Shown piece by piece: positions 11,201 to 26,200 of a stretch of DNA of 64,000 bases. Source of the stretch: Ficedula albicollis (lineage: Eukaryota > Chordata > Aves > Passeriformes > Muscicapidae); the NCBI RefSeq assembly GCF_000247815.1, contig NC_021676.1, positions 8,431,092-8,495,091 on the forward strand, written 5' to 3'. The translations under genes and the position numbers were made by a program. Below the pieces are notes generated by a model, which was given only the letters and a program-made list of their open reading frames with translations, was not told where the DNA came from and searched no databases. The number at the start of each line of letters is the position of its first letter. Within the stretch, counting starts at the first letter, position 1.

Positions 11201-14200
11201 AGCCTTGTAGAAGATGTAAGCTCAGGTTATAATAAAAGCTGACCATCCACTAATTGAATTGACTTGACAAGAAGTAATTATTTGATACCATTCCCCTAAG
11301 ATAGCTTGTTCTTTCATGTAATTAGTGTTAGGAGAGGTGGTGTGTGAGTGGTTGCTCATGCAAAGTCACTGTTTGGCGGTGTGTATTTTGGAAAGTAGTG
11401 CACGCTGCTTCCTTCCTGTTACAATGTATTTTGTCTCTATTTATACCAAATGTCCCGATTAGAAACAAGATCTTAGGTTTGCTACAGAATATGAAGGGCA
11501 GAGTGGCTGTGATAGTGCCAACTCTATGGATCAGGATTTGGGCTCTTGATTTGCAGGGTACTGTAGTGTTTGTGCTTCTGCTTTCTGAGAGTTTTTGTTT
11601 CTTTAGTGTCTACCCAATGCTTGGCATACACATACTAGTTTAAAATTCTCTGTAATGCAAAATGTTTTTAGTTTTGTTCTTGGAGTAACATCTTTTTATT
11701 AGAAAAGGGTCACAAAGGTATTTTCTAGAAGATTCTACTGACAAACTAAGAGTTTGTAGAAGCTGTGGATCTGTGTGGGGCATAGAGTAGGGAATTTGGA
11801 TAGAAGTGATGTGAAAATCATTCACTTTGATGCTCATCTAAATTATCAAGTATACAGTTCCTGCAAAGGAATTCTGTTATAGATTGTTTAAAACAAAGCT
11901 TACTGTCTTTGAACTCTACCTAAGTCTATCTTCTCCTTCTAACAGGTCACCAACAAAAGTTGGAACCCATGTAATAAAGGTGAGTTTCTTCTTAGAATCA
12001 ATCAAGTGCTTGTTGATGAACACAGGATTGAGGATTTCCACCTACAGTAGTGTGCTACAGTAGTCCTGACATCTGCACACAGAGAAAATTATAGACTTTC
12101 CTTGTTGTAGGTAGCAATTGTGCTTGTCCTGAATTCGTTTTCATTTTATTTAGGGTATGTTTCAGTGTCTTGAAGCTCATTTTATTCTGACATGTGTATG
12201 TGCAATTTAATTAAGCTGTATGTGATTACTAAACTGTCCTCTTTCAACTGATTTGTGAGTAGTAAGCAAGCTTCTGCAGCCACCTGGGTTTTGGTCCTGA
12301 TTTAAATGAAATAGTTGATTATGTTCTCTTTTGTCTCCACAATAAGAAAAATCTTAATGTTTGTACTTCAGAAGCCTCCCCTCTAGGTTATGTGAAGATA
12401 AAACACTATATTTAGCTTAATGAGACAGCGTTGCCACTTCCCACGCAGGTAATTGGTATTCTGTGCGTAGTGACAGCGGGGCTGAATCCAGCACTCAGAG
12501 AATAGGTGAGGAGCTGGGACCTTGTGCAAATAACACTCATTTCCTGGTCTCAGAGGGCCAAAGGTGGTGCTGTACAACACTTCTGTCTAATGAAGGCTTG
12601 TAGTTTTGTCTACAGTGTTGGGAAATCCTAGTGAAGGCAGTGTTTCTGAGCTGTCAGCAGTACTCTGCTCTGAATCAATAGTATTTTAACAGTGATACCC
12701 TATCTTGCTATACCTCTGAGGGAACAGGGCCTTACCCCCCATTTTGTGTTCTGTTTAATGTCCCTTTAATAATTAAGTATTACATGTGCAAGCCTTTCAA
12801 GCAGTGTTGTTTTATCATTCTCACTAAACTCTGTGCAATCAATGGACTTCAAAAGTAACTCTAATGTCTTCATTAATTATTAGCTATGAAGTTCTCTATG
12901 TTGCTATTAGATTTTTAAATTTTTTTAAAGTATCTTTCTAAATCACTTGTTCAAAGCTAAGTTTCTGAATGTGGAAAAAGTAGTAGCTTCTCTGCTTGGT
13001 ATCAGTTCAGTGAATGTGTGACTAATGGTATAGTTTGTCTTGGAATGGGTAAGAAATATTTTCTAAGTCCAAAGTTTAATAGGTGTGTGAGTTTAATGTC
13101 AACAGAATTGGAAATTAATATAATGGGCTTCTGTAAGCACTGATTACACTTAAGTATTTAATCATCATACGTTTGAAGATATGTTTTAGTAATAAAGCAA
13201 AGTAGAGCTTGCATTTAGATTAGAAATGATTTGTAGTAGAAGGGGGAGGGAGTGGAGAGGGAGGAAGAATTTTTCTATAATTGCAGCTGTCTTTGCACAG
13301 TATGCCTTTTCTGTAGATCAGAACTCTCCAAGACGGATGTCAGTAAGAGTTTGGGGCAGGGAGGGATTTCAAACATAGTGTGTTAGGATGCTCTAGAGGT
13401 TCTGTTTGATTGTCTGAGAGTCTGGACAAAGTCTAAGGAGAAATTTCTTACATATCTGTACTAGATAGTCACTCCAAATAAAAAAAAAAAAATGGACAAA
13501 TGATTGAAAATACCCTGTTCTAGTTGGCTCTGCTTTGAGGGCTACTGGATCTTTGCAGATCCCTTCCAATGTCAAAGATTCCATCAGATTCCACTTTAGA
13601 TAATGCTGATATATGTGCTTATGGACAATGTGATGATTGACCTTTCACTGGACTAGATGGTCTTGAAAGGGTTTTTTTTCCTAACCCAAACTCTTCTAAT
13701 AATTCAGTTAGAAGGGAAGGTGTATCATAAAGTACTAATCCATATCACCTGAGGTTAAAGCAGTACCCTGTGGTATAAACTACTTCTGGTTCTGAACCTA
13801 AAATTTTGTAGGAATTGATACAGATGTTTACTCACAAACAGAATATTTTCAGTTCAGCTTATTTGGATTTTGGAAGGATCTGTATGAAGATGACTGATGA
13901 CTAAAGTAGACAATGTGCACTAGGAATAATTGTAGAATGTAGGATTCCATGTTAGAACCTCAGAAGCATATCTGTGATCACTTGATAGAACTACCTGCCT
14001 TAACTTGGATATTTCCAAATAGTTTCTACTATGTGTGGCTATTATACAGTTTTGCATCCTTTCCTAAAAGCCAATAAAGAAAATGAAAATATTTTAATAC
14101 AGAATTTCTTTGCTGCAGATTATTACATGTGTTTGTTTCTCTATACTTCATGCTGCCTTCAGTTTGATTTTAGTTGAGGTTGCAGCCTCTTATCTAGAAC

Positions 14201-17200
14201 TGCCTATTTTGTTGCATAGTGTGCAGCCTTTCTGTGCATGACTGTGAAGTACTACTCGTGTACTGAGCATTACTGTTTAAACATCTGACAGCAGTAATGT
14301 GTGAAAATGTGGCAGATTTCTTGTCCTTTATGGTATTTAATTTGTTGGAGCTATATTTTTGTTAGATCATCTTACTGAAGAAGTTAGTACCATAGTCTTA
14401 TGACTTTCTCTTCTACAGGATATGGACAATAAACTCCACAAAGCTGGAAATGAAACATTTGTACGAGAAATGAAACAAGATGATTCAAAAGAGGTTAGTT
14501 AAATATTGCATTGTGTTTCCAGCATCACACCAAAAATCTTAAATAATTTAATGATCAATATTCATCCTGAAACTACCATAGACTAGAATTGGTTGTTAAT
14601 GTTAGTAAGAATGTTCATCTAAAGGGTAAAAATCAAACTAAGTGTTCTAAAAACATATTTAGGATTCACCAGTTTTGAATAATTTGTGTAATTTTCAGGA
14701 TTGTATTTAGCAGTACATGAGAACTCTGAAGAGTGAACAGCTTTTGTTTCTTAACTTTCTCTGCAAATATATTAAAGAAGACTGTAAATCAGTCACTGTC
14801 GTATCTTTTGAATATGCCCATTTCTGCAGTAAGGTTATAGTCTTAAACAAAATGCATATTGTATATAAAACAACTTTTCAGTGGAAGAGTTCTTGTGGAT
14901 ATTGTGCAGGCTGGCTGGTTTGTGTACCCAGGAAATGCCTGCTGGTGACTGGTAGAATGGTTTTGTTTTGTGTCTCTAGATCATCGACAGTATTATAGAA
15001 GAAAGCCAGAAAGCCCAACAACTGGAGGATGATTCTTTAGCATCTAGAGGAGATGAATTGACTGTTCCAACTTCAGATGGAAATGCTTGGATTTCTGGAG
15101 CAGGTATCATTAGTGATATTCCAGAGGTACTAGCTGCTAAAATACCATTACCAGGAGACGCTAGAGAACCAGAGGATCAGAGTGTGTGTAAAGACACTGA
15201 ATTGGAGTCTGGGAAGCTTTTGTTTAGTTCTGACCAACAGGAATCTCATAAACTAACAGAAGTAACAAATACAACTGACCATAAAATGGATGAAACTGAA
15301 GCACAAGGAGAAACATCAAAAAAAGAGGACGTAACAGACAAGAAAGAGGCAAATACTTTAGAAAAAGTGGCTTCAGATTTATCTACCAAAGACCTTTCTA
15401 CGACAGAAGAAATGGCCCCAGCAAAGCCACCAAGGCAGCTGACTGTAGAGCCTGACATTGTGGCGAGCACGAAGAAGCCTGTCCCGGCCCGGCCCCCGCC
15501 TCCCACAAACATTCCTCCCCCGAGACCACCCCCCCCTGCACGGCCAGCCCCACCTCCCCGGAAGAAGAAGAGTGAACTGGATTTTGAAGTGCAAAAACCT
15601 GGTTTAGAAGGCAAGTATTGTATTTTAGATGGGTTTACTTATATACAGCATTACTATTGTTTGTGTTTTGAGTGAAGGATCATTCAGTCCTGTGATTTTA
15701 GTTTAGTTGATGGGAAAAAAACCCCTTCAACAATCTTAGCTTATTACAATGAAGTAATACCCTTCTGCTTTAGAAGTGTTCCTCATTCATAGACTTCTTT
15801 GTAAAGTAAGACTTGCTACTAAAATAGCTGTAGCTATAGCAAGGAGAAGTTGACTCGTCAATACATAAGCTAAAAAACAGTTACTTCAAATAAAATATGT
15901 ATGGTCTGTATTTGCATAGAAATGCTAGTCAAGGTGTGGACTGAGGTCTTATGAAAAGGAGTAGTCCTGGGCTACTAGGAAAATTACTATTAAACAAAAG
16001 GTGTGAAATCTTGCCTGAACCTCCAACTGTATATGAAATACATAATTGTAAGTTAGATTTGGTGGCAGTTGATCATTGAAAAATACCAAACTGATCAGAA
16101 AGGGTGTTCAGGCCTGTAACTGATGTTAGGATTTGATGCCTGTGGCAAGTGTTATGCTCTTCTTTCTAATAAATCTCTTTTCAGTTTCTCGAGACAGTTT
16201 TACAGCTGGTGGTCTTTTAACTTCAAGTTCAGTGACAGAGGGTGTGCCCAAAGATTCTCAGCCTTCCTTGGATTTGGCCAGTGCAACTAGTGGAGATAAA
16301 ATTGTCACTGCACAGGTATTGGGAAATGGTTGTAAGTTTGATAACTGTAACATTTTCTGTTGCTTCAGTGTTAGAGTAGAGACAATGTAATCTATGTCTG
16401 CACAATTTCAGGAAAACGGGAAAGCAGCTGATGGCCAAACAACAAATGAAGTACTTGGACCACAAAGACCCAGGTCTAACTCCGGCAGAGAGCTCACAGA
16501 TGAGGTATGAGTGGCTATGGTCTGTGCATGGTACACCTTTGTGCTTGCTTTTCCTGTCTGTTAAATGAATTGTCCTAGTCACCAGTCACTCCTTGTTCTC
16601 TGAACCACTCCATGCTGTCACTAGGAATGCAAATAGGAGTGAGGGCACAGCTGGTTTTGTCCACCTAAGAACTTTGTGTCCCCTGAGTCATGTGTGGCAT
16701 TAGCCTTTGGAAGTGTGAGCTGTAACAGACCTGAAATGCCATCAAGTTTGTGTTAGTAGCTGTGCAAACACCTCAAAGGATTTTCATGGGAGGGAACACC
16801 AGCAAACCTGGCATTTTGTCATGGGTCTTAGAGGGGAAGGAGTCAGCAATAGGAAAATTATCTTCCTCATACTAAAAAATATTTTTTTCAGTTAATAATT
16901 CCACTAATCCTGATGCTATTTGGCTTTTGTGAGTTTTCATTTGTGTCTGTTATTGTATAGCTTTTTTTAACTGTTGCTGAACCTATGTAAGCATTCAAAT
17001 AAACCTTTTCCTCCGTGGTGCTAGTCAGTTCAGAATTCCTTTTCTCTCTGTATGTTAAGTTTGCCTTTGGCTAAACTTAAGATACAGCAGCTGGAGTAGG
17101 AAAGGGGAAGACTGCAACATCTTTTAGTTACATAATATGTTTGATATTAGCATGAATGGTGTCAGGCAGTGGTTCATGTCTCTAACTGCATTTTTGATTT

Positions 17201-20200
17201 ATGAAATTGAAGCTTGTGATATGTAACTGTTCATCTTTGTCTAGTGGTTGATAATGCTTGCACTAACACAATAATTTAAACTTAGTCTTTGTAAAATAAA
17301 TATACAGTGAGCTGCAGAACTTCCCAGTAAGATAAGTTATTTGGAAGTTTTGATTTCTATTTTGCTTTAGGTTTTCAAGGCTAATCAAGTTCTCTTCATT
17401 TCACATCTTCTTTTTTTCCATAGGAAATTCTAGCAAGTGTAATGATAAAAAACCTCGATACAGGTGAAGAAATACCTCTGAGTCTGGCAGAAGAAAAGTT
17501 GCCAACAGGCATTAATCCCCTGACTTTGCATATCATGAGGAGAACTAAAGAATACGTCAGGTATGAATCATGAGAGCTTTCAGCTCATAAGATGCTGTTG
17601 CTTTCACAGCTTTTGCATAATCAGAATCTGCTCTTATGACTCATAAGATGCTGTTGCTTTTGCAGCTTTTGCATAATCAGAATCTGCTCTTATGCAGGTA
17701 AAAAGAGCCCAAATCCATCTGTCTGACTAATCTGAGCTAATTCCCAGTTCTCAATGAATCAGGCTCCTTATTGATTTCTCTCATGTTAACTAAAAGTTGC
17801 TGATATTGCTGGAACTTGACAAGCAAGTACATCTGAAAATCTACTGATCTCCAGTTAGCCTTTGATGTACTAAATGCCATTTCTATGCTGAATTAAACAG
17901 TTTACAGTCAAGTACTGGATGTTGTTCATGTCACCACCTCCTGTAGCTTTTTCAGCGTTTCATAGGAGACTGCTCCTCTGAAGATCTGTTGTCATTAGTA
18001 CAGCTGACTGCTTTGAGATTTACCTGTTCTTAATAGAGCTTTAGATCCTTCTAATATGTAAAACAGAGTCTTTTTGCAATCTTTGATAGCAGAAGACATG
18101 TGTTTAATGATCAGAAATTTGTGTCAGTCTAGATGTTCTTTTCAAAGGCCTATATGAATTTATACAACAGACAATTTTTAGGTTTTTTGCATTGGTTTAT
18201 TATTGAAAAGCTCAATTCTCTAGAACTCTTTATTTCAGAGTTTGATCTGTGGAAAGCGAGATATGAAAACAAAGTGGCATGTTACCAATTCCTGGTAATT
18301 TAATGTGTTTTTTCTGCTCTTAGCTTTCAAAGTGTCACTATAAGCTTAAGTAGGAAGTTTGTGGCAGGGAATATTATACCTTTGGCACCTGCAGAGTGTA
18401 TGCAGCTTTAGTATCAAGATGCTTAAAAATTGAAAGACCTGTTTATTATGTGATTAAAATACTGTCCATGTTTTTCCAATGTGTTACATAGAGGAATAAA
18501 GATGGATCCTAAAATGCAGAGCCTATTTTACTAATGTTTCACTCAATTTAAATTCATTATGATATACCATCAAACAGTCACTTCTGTATTTCCTAGTAAT
18601 GATGCAGCACAGTCTGATGATGAAGACAAAATGCAGACACAGCAAACTGACACCGATGGAGGGAGGTTAAAACAGAAAACGTAAGTTGCTAGTTTATGTT
18701 TTTTCCTTTCCCTAGAAAGAAAAACGGGTTTTATTTTTCTAAGCTGAAGCTTCCCTTCTGACTACTGAACAAGTTACCTTTTAAGTAATCACTTTACAAG
18801 TGATACCTGATTTTATATAAGCCTGTAGCTCTGTGGTTGAACTGAAGATTGCATTACTGCTGTCAAATTTGCTGTTTATTTTAAGAAGCAGAAATGAACA
18901 AAAGATAAGATAGCATTTCAAATCGAAGTTATTGATTCATAGTAGCAAAAAAATAAGAATTTTCCATTATTATGTGTTGAAAAAAGCGCCCTTGTTTTTA
19001 AGGACTCAACTGAAAAAGTTCCTTGGCAAATCTGTAAAGAAAGCAAAACACCTTGCTGAAGAATATGGTGAACGTGCTGTAAATAAGGTTAAGAGTGTTC
19101 GAGATGAAGGTAAGTGATACTCAATCCTTTTTTTTTTTTCTTAATAGGATAGTTGGTTTATCCTTGTGCTTTTAGGAATCAAAGCTGGCAGGGGAACATA
19201 CACTGCTGCATTCTTCCACTGTTCTACGGTTGGTGATGTGATTATTTTAGAGTTGAACCTTGTAGCTTAGTAGGCATTTTGAAATGACCAGTTTACAAGG
19301 ATAAATTCTTGTAAAATAATCATTGAGAGACCTTTTCAACTAAACCAGCTTAATACTCTGATTTTTTGTTATGCTGTTAGAGAGAGGTTTTGATATCAAA
19401 ATGTCACAATGTCACATTTTTGGAAAGTTATTCCAGCAAAGGTAGAAGTAGGGATTATCTTCATTACTTTAGTAAATCAGATTGTTTTCTGGCAACCAGT
19501 GCCATAATTAGAATTCTCATATAACTTGAGCTCCTGTTAGATTTCCCAACTACACCTGAATTCTCTTCCTCTTGTTTCATTAGTGTATCTTTCAGACAGA
19601 CTTTTAGTGCTGCAGCAAGCTGGTGTAACCACAGCCTGAGATAAGTGCCGTGGAACTGCTGCACTTCAGTGTCTTGTGTTGCCACTGGCTGTTGGCCACA
19701 GCCCTTTTGCAATTCTTATACTTCATGGGCAAATCACTGGGCCTCTGCAGTGTACTTAGAGAGAAGAAACCAATAGACTTGTTTTCAGCACACATTAAAC
19801 TGACAGAAATCACTTAGTGCAGGATCTGCTAAATGCAAGGCAGGTGCAGTACAAAAATTGATAGCAGTTCTTATTTTCAGTCTTCAGTGTTTGGATTCAC
19901 TGTAGCCTAAAATTAATGCAGATATATTTTTAGACCTTGATGCAATACTATTCGTACTTTGCTTTAAGATCTTAAAATTGCCTATAGAAATTGTCTAATT
20001 CAAGACTAATTTGCTACCAAAAAGTTACTAACAGATTAAATGGGTGCTGCAGTATGTAGTGCTGAATTTGTGTTCCTCTTAGTCTTTCACACAGATCAAG
20101 ATGATCCCTCTTCCAGTGATGATGAAGGGATGCCCTATACAAGACCAGTTAAGTTCAAGGCAGCACATGGCTTCAAGGGACCTTATGATTTTGAACAAAT

Positions 20201-23200
20201 CAAAGTTGTTCAGGATCTCAGTGGAGAGCATATGGTAGGTCTCAAATTCCATCTGTGATTTTGCTAAATCTGTTCAGCCTGAGATTCAACTTTTCATTTT
20301 CATCTACTTGCTGACCTCCAAAAATGACTGTCAGGTTTATTCTCTGTGAAAAACTTAATTCTGGAAGACAATAGTCTGGCCAAAAAAAAAAAAAAGAAAA
20401 TTTGACTGGTTTGCCCAGATCTTCATGGGGTGAAAAGCACATAGACTCCCAGGCATCAGGGATTCTCCAGAGTTCTCCTTTGAAGAATTATGATATCAAG
20501 TGATATTTTATTTTTTTAGTTCCTGCAGTTACAACTTTAGGCTGAAATAGGCTGTTTTCCACTACCAGAATTGAGCACAGAGCAGCAAGCTTGACCTGCT
20601 CAGCAGTAAATAAATCAGTCTATTAGACAGATGAACACAAGTATTGAACAGAAATACTTAATAGGTTCTGGAGGCAAAAGTTGGGAGAGGTTAGTGGAGC
20701 ATGTGGATCAGAATAATAAGGAGGGGAGAAGCCAGGATGATATACAGAGATGCCTGTGGAGAATGAGGCAGAAAAACTATGACTGTTTGAAGTGTGCATG
20801 CTTCCCTATGGAGTCTGGAATACATTCTAGTATTCCTCATTTCCCACACTTCTGCTGACAGCAGCTCTGACATTGCAAGGAATCCCTCATCTCTAAGTGT
20901 TGGGCCGAGGGTCATGACCTACAGCAGTCAGTGACCAGAGATTGCAAGCTTGTCATCCACAACCAAACTTTCCATTCCTGCTGGTAATCTGTGTTGGTTT
21001 CCATCATGCCTATATTTGACTTTTTAAACCTAGGAAATTCCTCCAAATTGGTGGAGCTTGTTGGAGTCAAATGCCTAGTATCTTTTTATTCAGTAGCAGG
21101 AGGAAATGGGGTACTGCTTGTGTGGTTATGTTTTATTGACTAGTAACTCTTTGGACTTTGCAATAGAGAAAGAATTGTTATCATCAGAGGCTTTGCAAAA
21201 CCCTCATGCCAATTTTGAATATAACAAATATATGTAGTACCCATTTTGGTTGCCAGTTGGTGTAACCAAGCACAGTTTCTACTTAAAAAAAAAAAAAAGT
21301 GTGGAAAACTCAAGTGCAGCTACAAGTACTTGTAAGTTCTACAAAACAAACAGGAGGTTCTGAGTCCCTCAGACAGCTGTACAAGTCTTATGTGGAATTC
21401 TGTGGTAGTGCTGGCCTCCTGTATTTCCTCTCTTGCAATCATCTGCCCTGTGGGCTTTTTCTTTCAAACTGCTTTTGCACATGTGTTGCACAATCTACCA
21501 GACTTAACAATTACTTATCAGCGTTTTGATCTACAGTTTATTTTACTTGGGGTATCTTGTGTATGACTAAATCTTGTCAGTTGACGTAGCAAGTCTTTTT
21601 GGTATGCAGAAAAGCACTTCTTGTCACTTAAACAATCATCTCTTTATTTTGACAGGGTGCTGTTTGGACAATGAAATTTTCTCACTGTGGTCGATTACTG
21701 GCATCTGCAGGGCAGGACAACGTTGTAAGGATATGGGTTTTGAAGAATGCCTTTGACTATTTCAATAACATGCGCATGAAGTACAACACAGAAGGTATCT
21801 CTCTGTGCATGCCTAGAGATCTGAAGCAGCAGAAATTCTGGGTATTTGGGAACTTGATGTTGAGCATGGTGTTTCTGTCTGTGTTCCAGGCCGTGTCTCC
21901 CCTTCTCCCTCTCAAGAGAGCCTGAATTCTTCCAAGTCTGATACTGATGCAGGGGTAGGTACACAAGGTATTGGGAGGGGAAGAGATGGTCTGGTTTGTA
22001 ATGCCAGATCTTCATTGTTGCTTTATCCAAACACACATTAAAGGAGTTCTTGGCTTGTGTCTTCTTGTCAAACTATCACATCAATAGTTGTCTTCAATCA
22101 AATATGTTAATCTTATATCCAAGGGGTGCAAGCAAGGAAGCCCATCATTGAATTTGAAGGGTTACAAAATCTGCACAGCTGTGCTGTTGCCTCCTGCCAG
22201 AGGAGATTGCTGAATTGCTAAGGGGAAAAACCCCACATCATTGAATTTCCTGTCTTAGTGCTTTATCTCTGACGATTACTTGTGGTTAATGTCTCACTTG
22301 ATGTTTTTTCTGAGGAAGGCCAAGTGAGCAATGGGATTCTCAGAAGCATAACGATACCTGACATATTTAAATTTTTCACATCTGTGTAGATAAAAATGGA
22401 ACATGACTAAAGAAAAGTATTCAAACACTCTTGTGAAGTTTTCAGATACTGTAGTAAACTTAGCCTTTAAAATTAATGTATTTAAGGTAGGTTTATTTTC
22501 TATTTTTGGCTTCCAGTAGTGTAAGAAACAGGTGATGAAATCAGGGTTTAAGTGAAGATCTTGGCAGTAGCATTATTTAGTGTGTGTTATTTTGGCAGAG
22601 GGGGAAGCAGGGAGGCAGCAATTTTTCTTTAACTCATGTAAATGAGTGGGCTTGCTAAGCCACACACACCAGAGATGTTTTGAGTGGTTGGGTTTTTTTG
22701 GGTTTAGATTGGTTTTTTTTTTCCTTCAGAGGTTTTGTATAGGAACTTCTATGGCTTTTTAAAAGTTACTATTTTGCACCTATTACTTCTGAGCTGGTCT
22801 CTTACTAGGAAGTTGTCATTGGTGATATGCACTAGAAACTTGGAAACCTGAACTCACACCTTATATTCTGAAGTGGAACGCAGTTTTTAAGGTTGATATA
22901 CTTTGTTCCAAAAGCTTATCTTTAGGTATTTGCTTAAATTGCTGTCAAACTGATCCCTCTGAATAAGAGCTGAAAAATGGAAAATTTAGAACTTGTTAAT
23001 TTTGCAATTTCAGGATGATGTTTCACAGCCCTTGTACTTGACATTTACTTCGATTATTCATTAGTGCAATATTGTTTGTTCAAATTGTTACTATCCTTAT
23101 ACTTTTTCCAGAAGTACGTGCCTCATTGTTAATTTTTCCAGCTAACATTTGGTAGTATTTCTGTACATTTCTCTCATAGATTTGTGGTGGAGTTGATGAA

Positions 23201-26200
23201 GACCCCGATGATAAAAACGCCCCGTTTCGTCAACGACCGTTTTGCAAATACAAAGGCCATACAGCAGATCTTCTTGATCTTTCCTGGTCTAAAGTAAGGC
23301 ACCTTAATACAGGCTACACAGTTCTTCTATGTTTTCCTTGTTTTCTGTTATCAGCTACCACTGGAACTGTGCATTTAAATAATATGAAATGACCCTTGAA
23401 GTTAAGAGAAGTTTTGTCAAGGCAACATTTTTGCTAGTTGAAATAATTGGAATAAAATGAGCAACCTTCTTGGGCTTGTGTAGTTAAAAGTTGTCTTTAA
23501 AAAAAAACCTAGCCAGTAACAATTAAAGTTGTGTATTCAATAGTGAAAGTAAATTATTTAGAGTGAGAGGATTTTTTATTGAGCTGTGTGGTTTCTGTTT
23601 TATGATAGTACTCCTTTTCTTGTCTGCAGTATGCTTCACTTTTTGTGCAAAGTGTACGCATTCTGAAGTTGCTGAATATATACGTCTATTTTAAAATTAG
23701 AGAATTACCTTGTTTCACATCAGTTTATTCAGATAATTCTCCACATGAGAAGGCAGTTGTCCTTTTAGGAGCACAGTCTGGTTGAAGCATCTCAGGCATC
23801 TCTGAAGTCTGTCATGCCATTTCTTCTCTGAATACTTTAACTACATTCCAAGTACTCATTTTCACTGAGATTCTTCCAGAAAATTTTCTGTGCTGAAGGG
23901 TCAGTGCACAGCTCTTAAGGAAAGCACTGATCAGTAATTGTGATTTGGATAAATCTTTTTATCTGAAAAGATAAAATGTTGCATTTCATGGCAGCATAGA
24001 AGTTGGTAAGGCTCTACCAATCCAATTCTGTATTTCCAGTTACTTTTGTGTCTGTTAATAACTGTGGAATGCTCTTGTTTCACAGAATTACTTCTTGCTC
24101 TCTTCTTCTATGGATAAAACTGTCAGATTATGGCACATATCAAGAAGAGAATGTCTCTGCTGTTTCCAGCATATAGACTTTGTGACTGCTATAGCTTTCC
24201 ATCCAAGGGTAAGTGTAACTGTCCTCTTAGATCTAGAGAGGTAGAATTTAAAATGATAACATTCCACTCCCTTTTTTTTTAGTTTAAAAAAAAAAGGTTG
24301 AATAATAGTTTGTGCACTTAAAAAATATGTCTCATGGATAATAAAAAAATCATAATGAGATTAAAGAGATTGTTCAGAGACTACAGAATCCTTGAGAAAT
24401 TTTAAAACTTGACAGAATATAACACAGTACAGCCTGATCAAACTTCTAGAACTGTCCTTGCTACAAGCAGGGGAGGTGGATCAGAGACTTCCAGAGATTA
24501 CTTTCAACTTATTTTTTATAATTTTTTAAAAATACTGTAATCAAGCTTCTTAATATTAATAAAACTCAAGTGGAAGAACAGTGTTTGTCAGTGTTCCCTA
24601 AACATACAGAACTAGTAGATGTATGGGAAACTGTGAAAGGAGCTTTCAGCTTTTGGCAGGGTGAGTGTTGGGAGGGTAGAAAGTACCTGTGCTAACAGTC
24701 AGCAATTTTCTAACCTGAGGTATAACTGCATGACATGCATCTTGTCAAGAACCTGTAAGAATTTGAATTCCATTTGCCACAAATTTCTTAAACGTTATAA
24801 TCAGCTCATCTGAGGGTTCTTATTTGGGAAATTGTGTAGAGGAGCTATTTGGAAATGGGGTGGGAAAAGGTTTTAAGGAGGGCATACTTATAGCACAAGC
24901 AGAGATTAAACCATGTGTGTGTTCTCAGGATGACAGGTACTTCTTAAGTGGTTCATTGGATGGAAAACTCCGACTCTGGAACATTCCTGACAAAAAGGTG
25001 GCATTATGGAATGAAGTAGATGGGCAGACAAAATTGATTACAGCTGCCAACTTCTGCCAGAATGGCAAATATGCAGTCATAGGCACCTATGATGGAAGAT
25101 GCATCTTTTATGACACAGAGGTAAAAACTTTGAGGCTGTGGATTTTTTTATGTTAAGTAACAAATGGATTTAGAAATCATGGTTATTTAAATACCAAGAA
25201 AAACCTGTTAGAGCTTGAAGCAAACTAACATTTTTACACAATTGTTTCAAACTGGGACATGTTTTGTTATCTTTTCAGCACTTGAAGTATCACACACAAA
25301 TACATGTGCGTTCTACCAGAGGTCGAAATAGAGTTGGAAGAAAAATTACTGGCATTGAACCTTTGCCAGGAGAAAATAAGGTACTGTCTTTCAGTGCAGC
25401 TTTGGCCCAGTACTGAATTCTTGTATCTAATGCTTAGTGAGTTTGTGCCAGATCTTTTAACACTACTGAAATGATTCTTCCTCTTTGCTGATTTAGGGTA
25501 ATACAATACTAAGTAGTGGTAAAATAGAAAATATTTTCTTTTAATGACATTATGCTCTTATTAACGTGCAGGTGAAAAAATAATTACAGATGGCTAATTG
25601 TTTCCAGTCCTAAATTTATTTATTTATTTATTTTCTAGATACTAGTGACATCAAATGATTCCAGAATCAGGTTGTATGACCTAAGAGATCTGTCTCTGTC
25701 TATGAAGTACAAAGGTTATGTCAACAGCAGCAGCCAAATCAAAGCCAGCTTTAGGTAAGACAATATTGTAACAATGAAGTTACTGGATTTGGGAAACTCT
25801 GTGGCTAAAGTACAGAGGGTTTTGTTTAAATAATGTATATTGGCACGAAACTGAGCCTCTGAAATGTCATTTGGGTCAGAATGCAAAGGTCAAAAAAAGG
25901 CTTTGCCTCAAGAGTGATGAGCTGGGAGCTCCTGTGGATGAATGAATGCAGTTGCATCCTGTGGACAGTGTGATGTGTGTCCATTACTGTTGCTGTGAGT
26001 GCAGGAACTGCGTTAGAACTGAGGTTGGAAATGACCTTGGGAGATATCTTGCTCAGTCCCCCTGCTCCAGATAAATTTCCCAGATTAAATCATCTCTACA
26101 CACTGAGCCGTAGCCCAGTTAGTGTCAGAGTTTAGAGATGCAGAGCTACTGTAACACATGCCTGAACAGTTAAGAAAAGTAATGTTTTTCCTTCTTTGAA

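Larger units (their letters stand above)
5218..11945 (+). other. WDR44: WDR44 intron 1
   Basis: A 6.7-kb intron. It starts in the CpG island, then becomes AT-rich. It holds tandem duplications at about 5,234, 6,286, 8,095 and 10,228, and CR1 scraps at 5,751 and 11,066. No further gene is visible in it. Confidence 0.85.
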
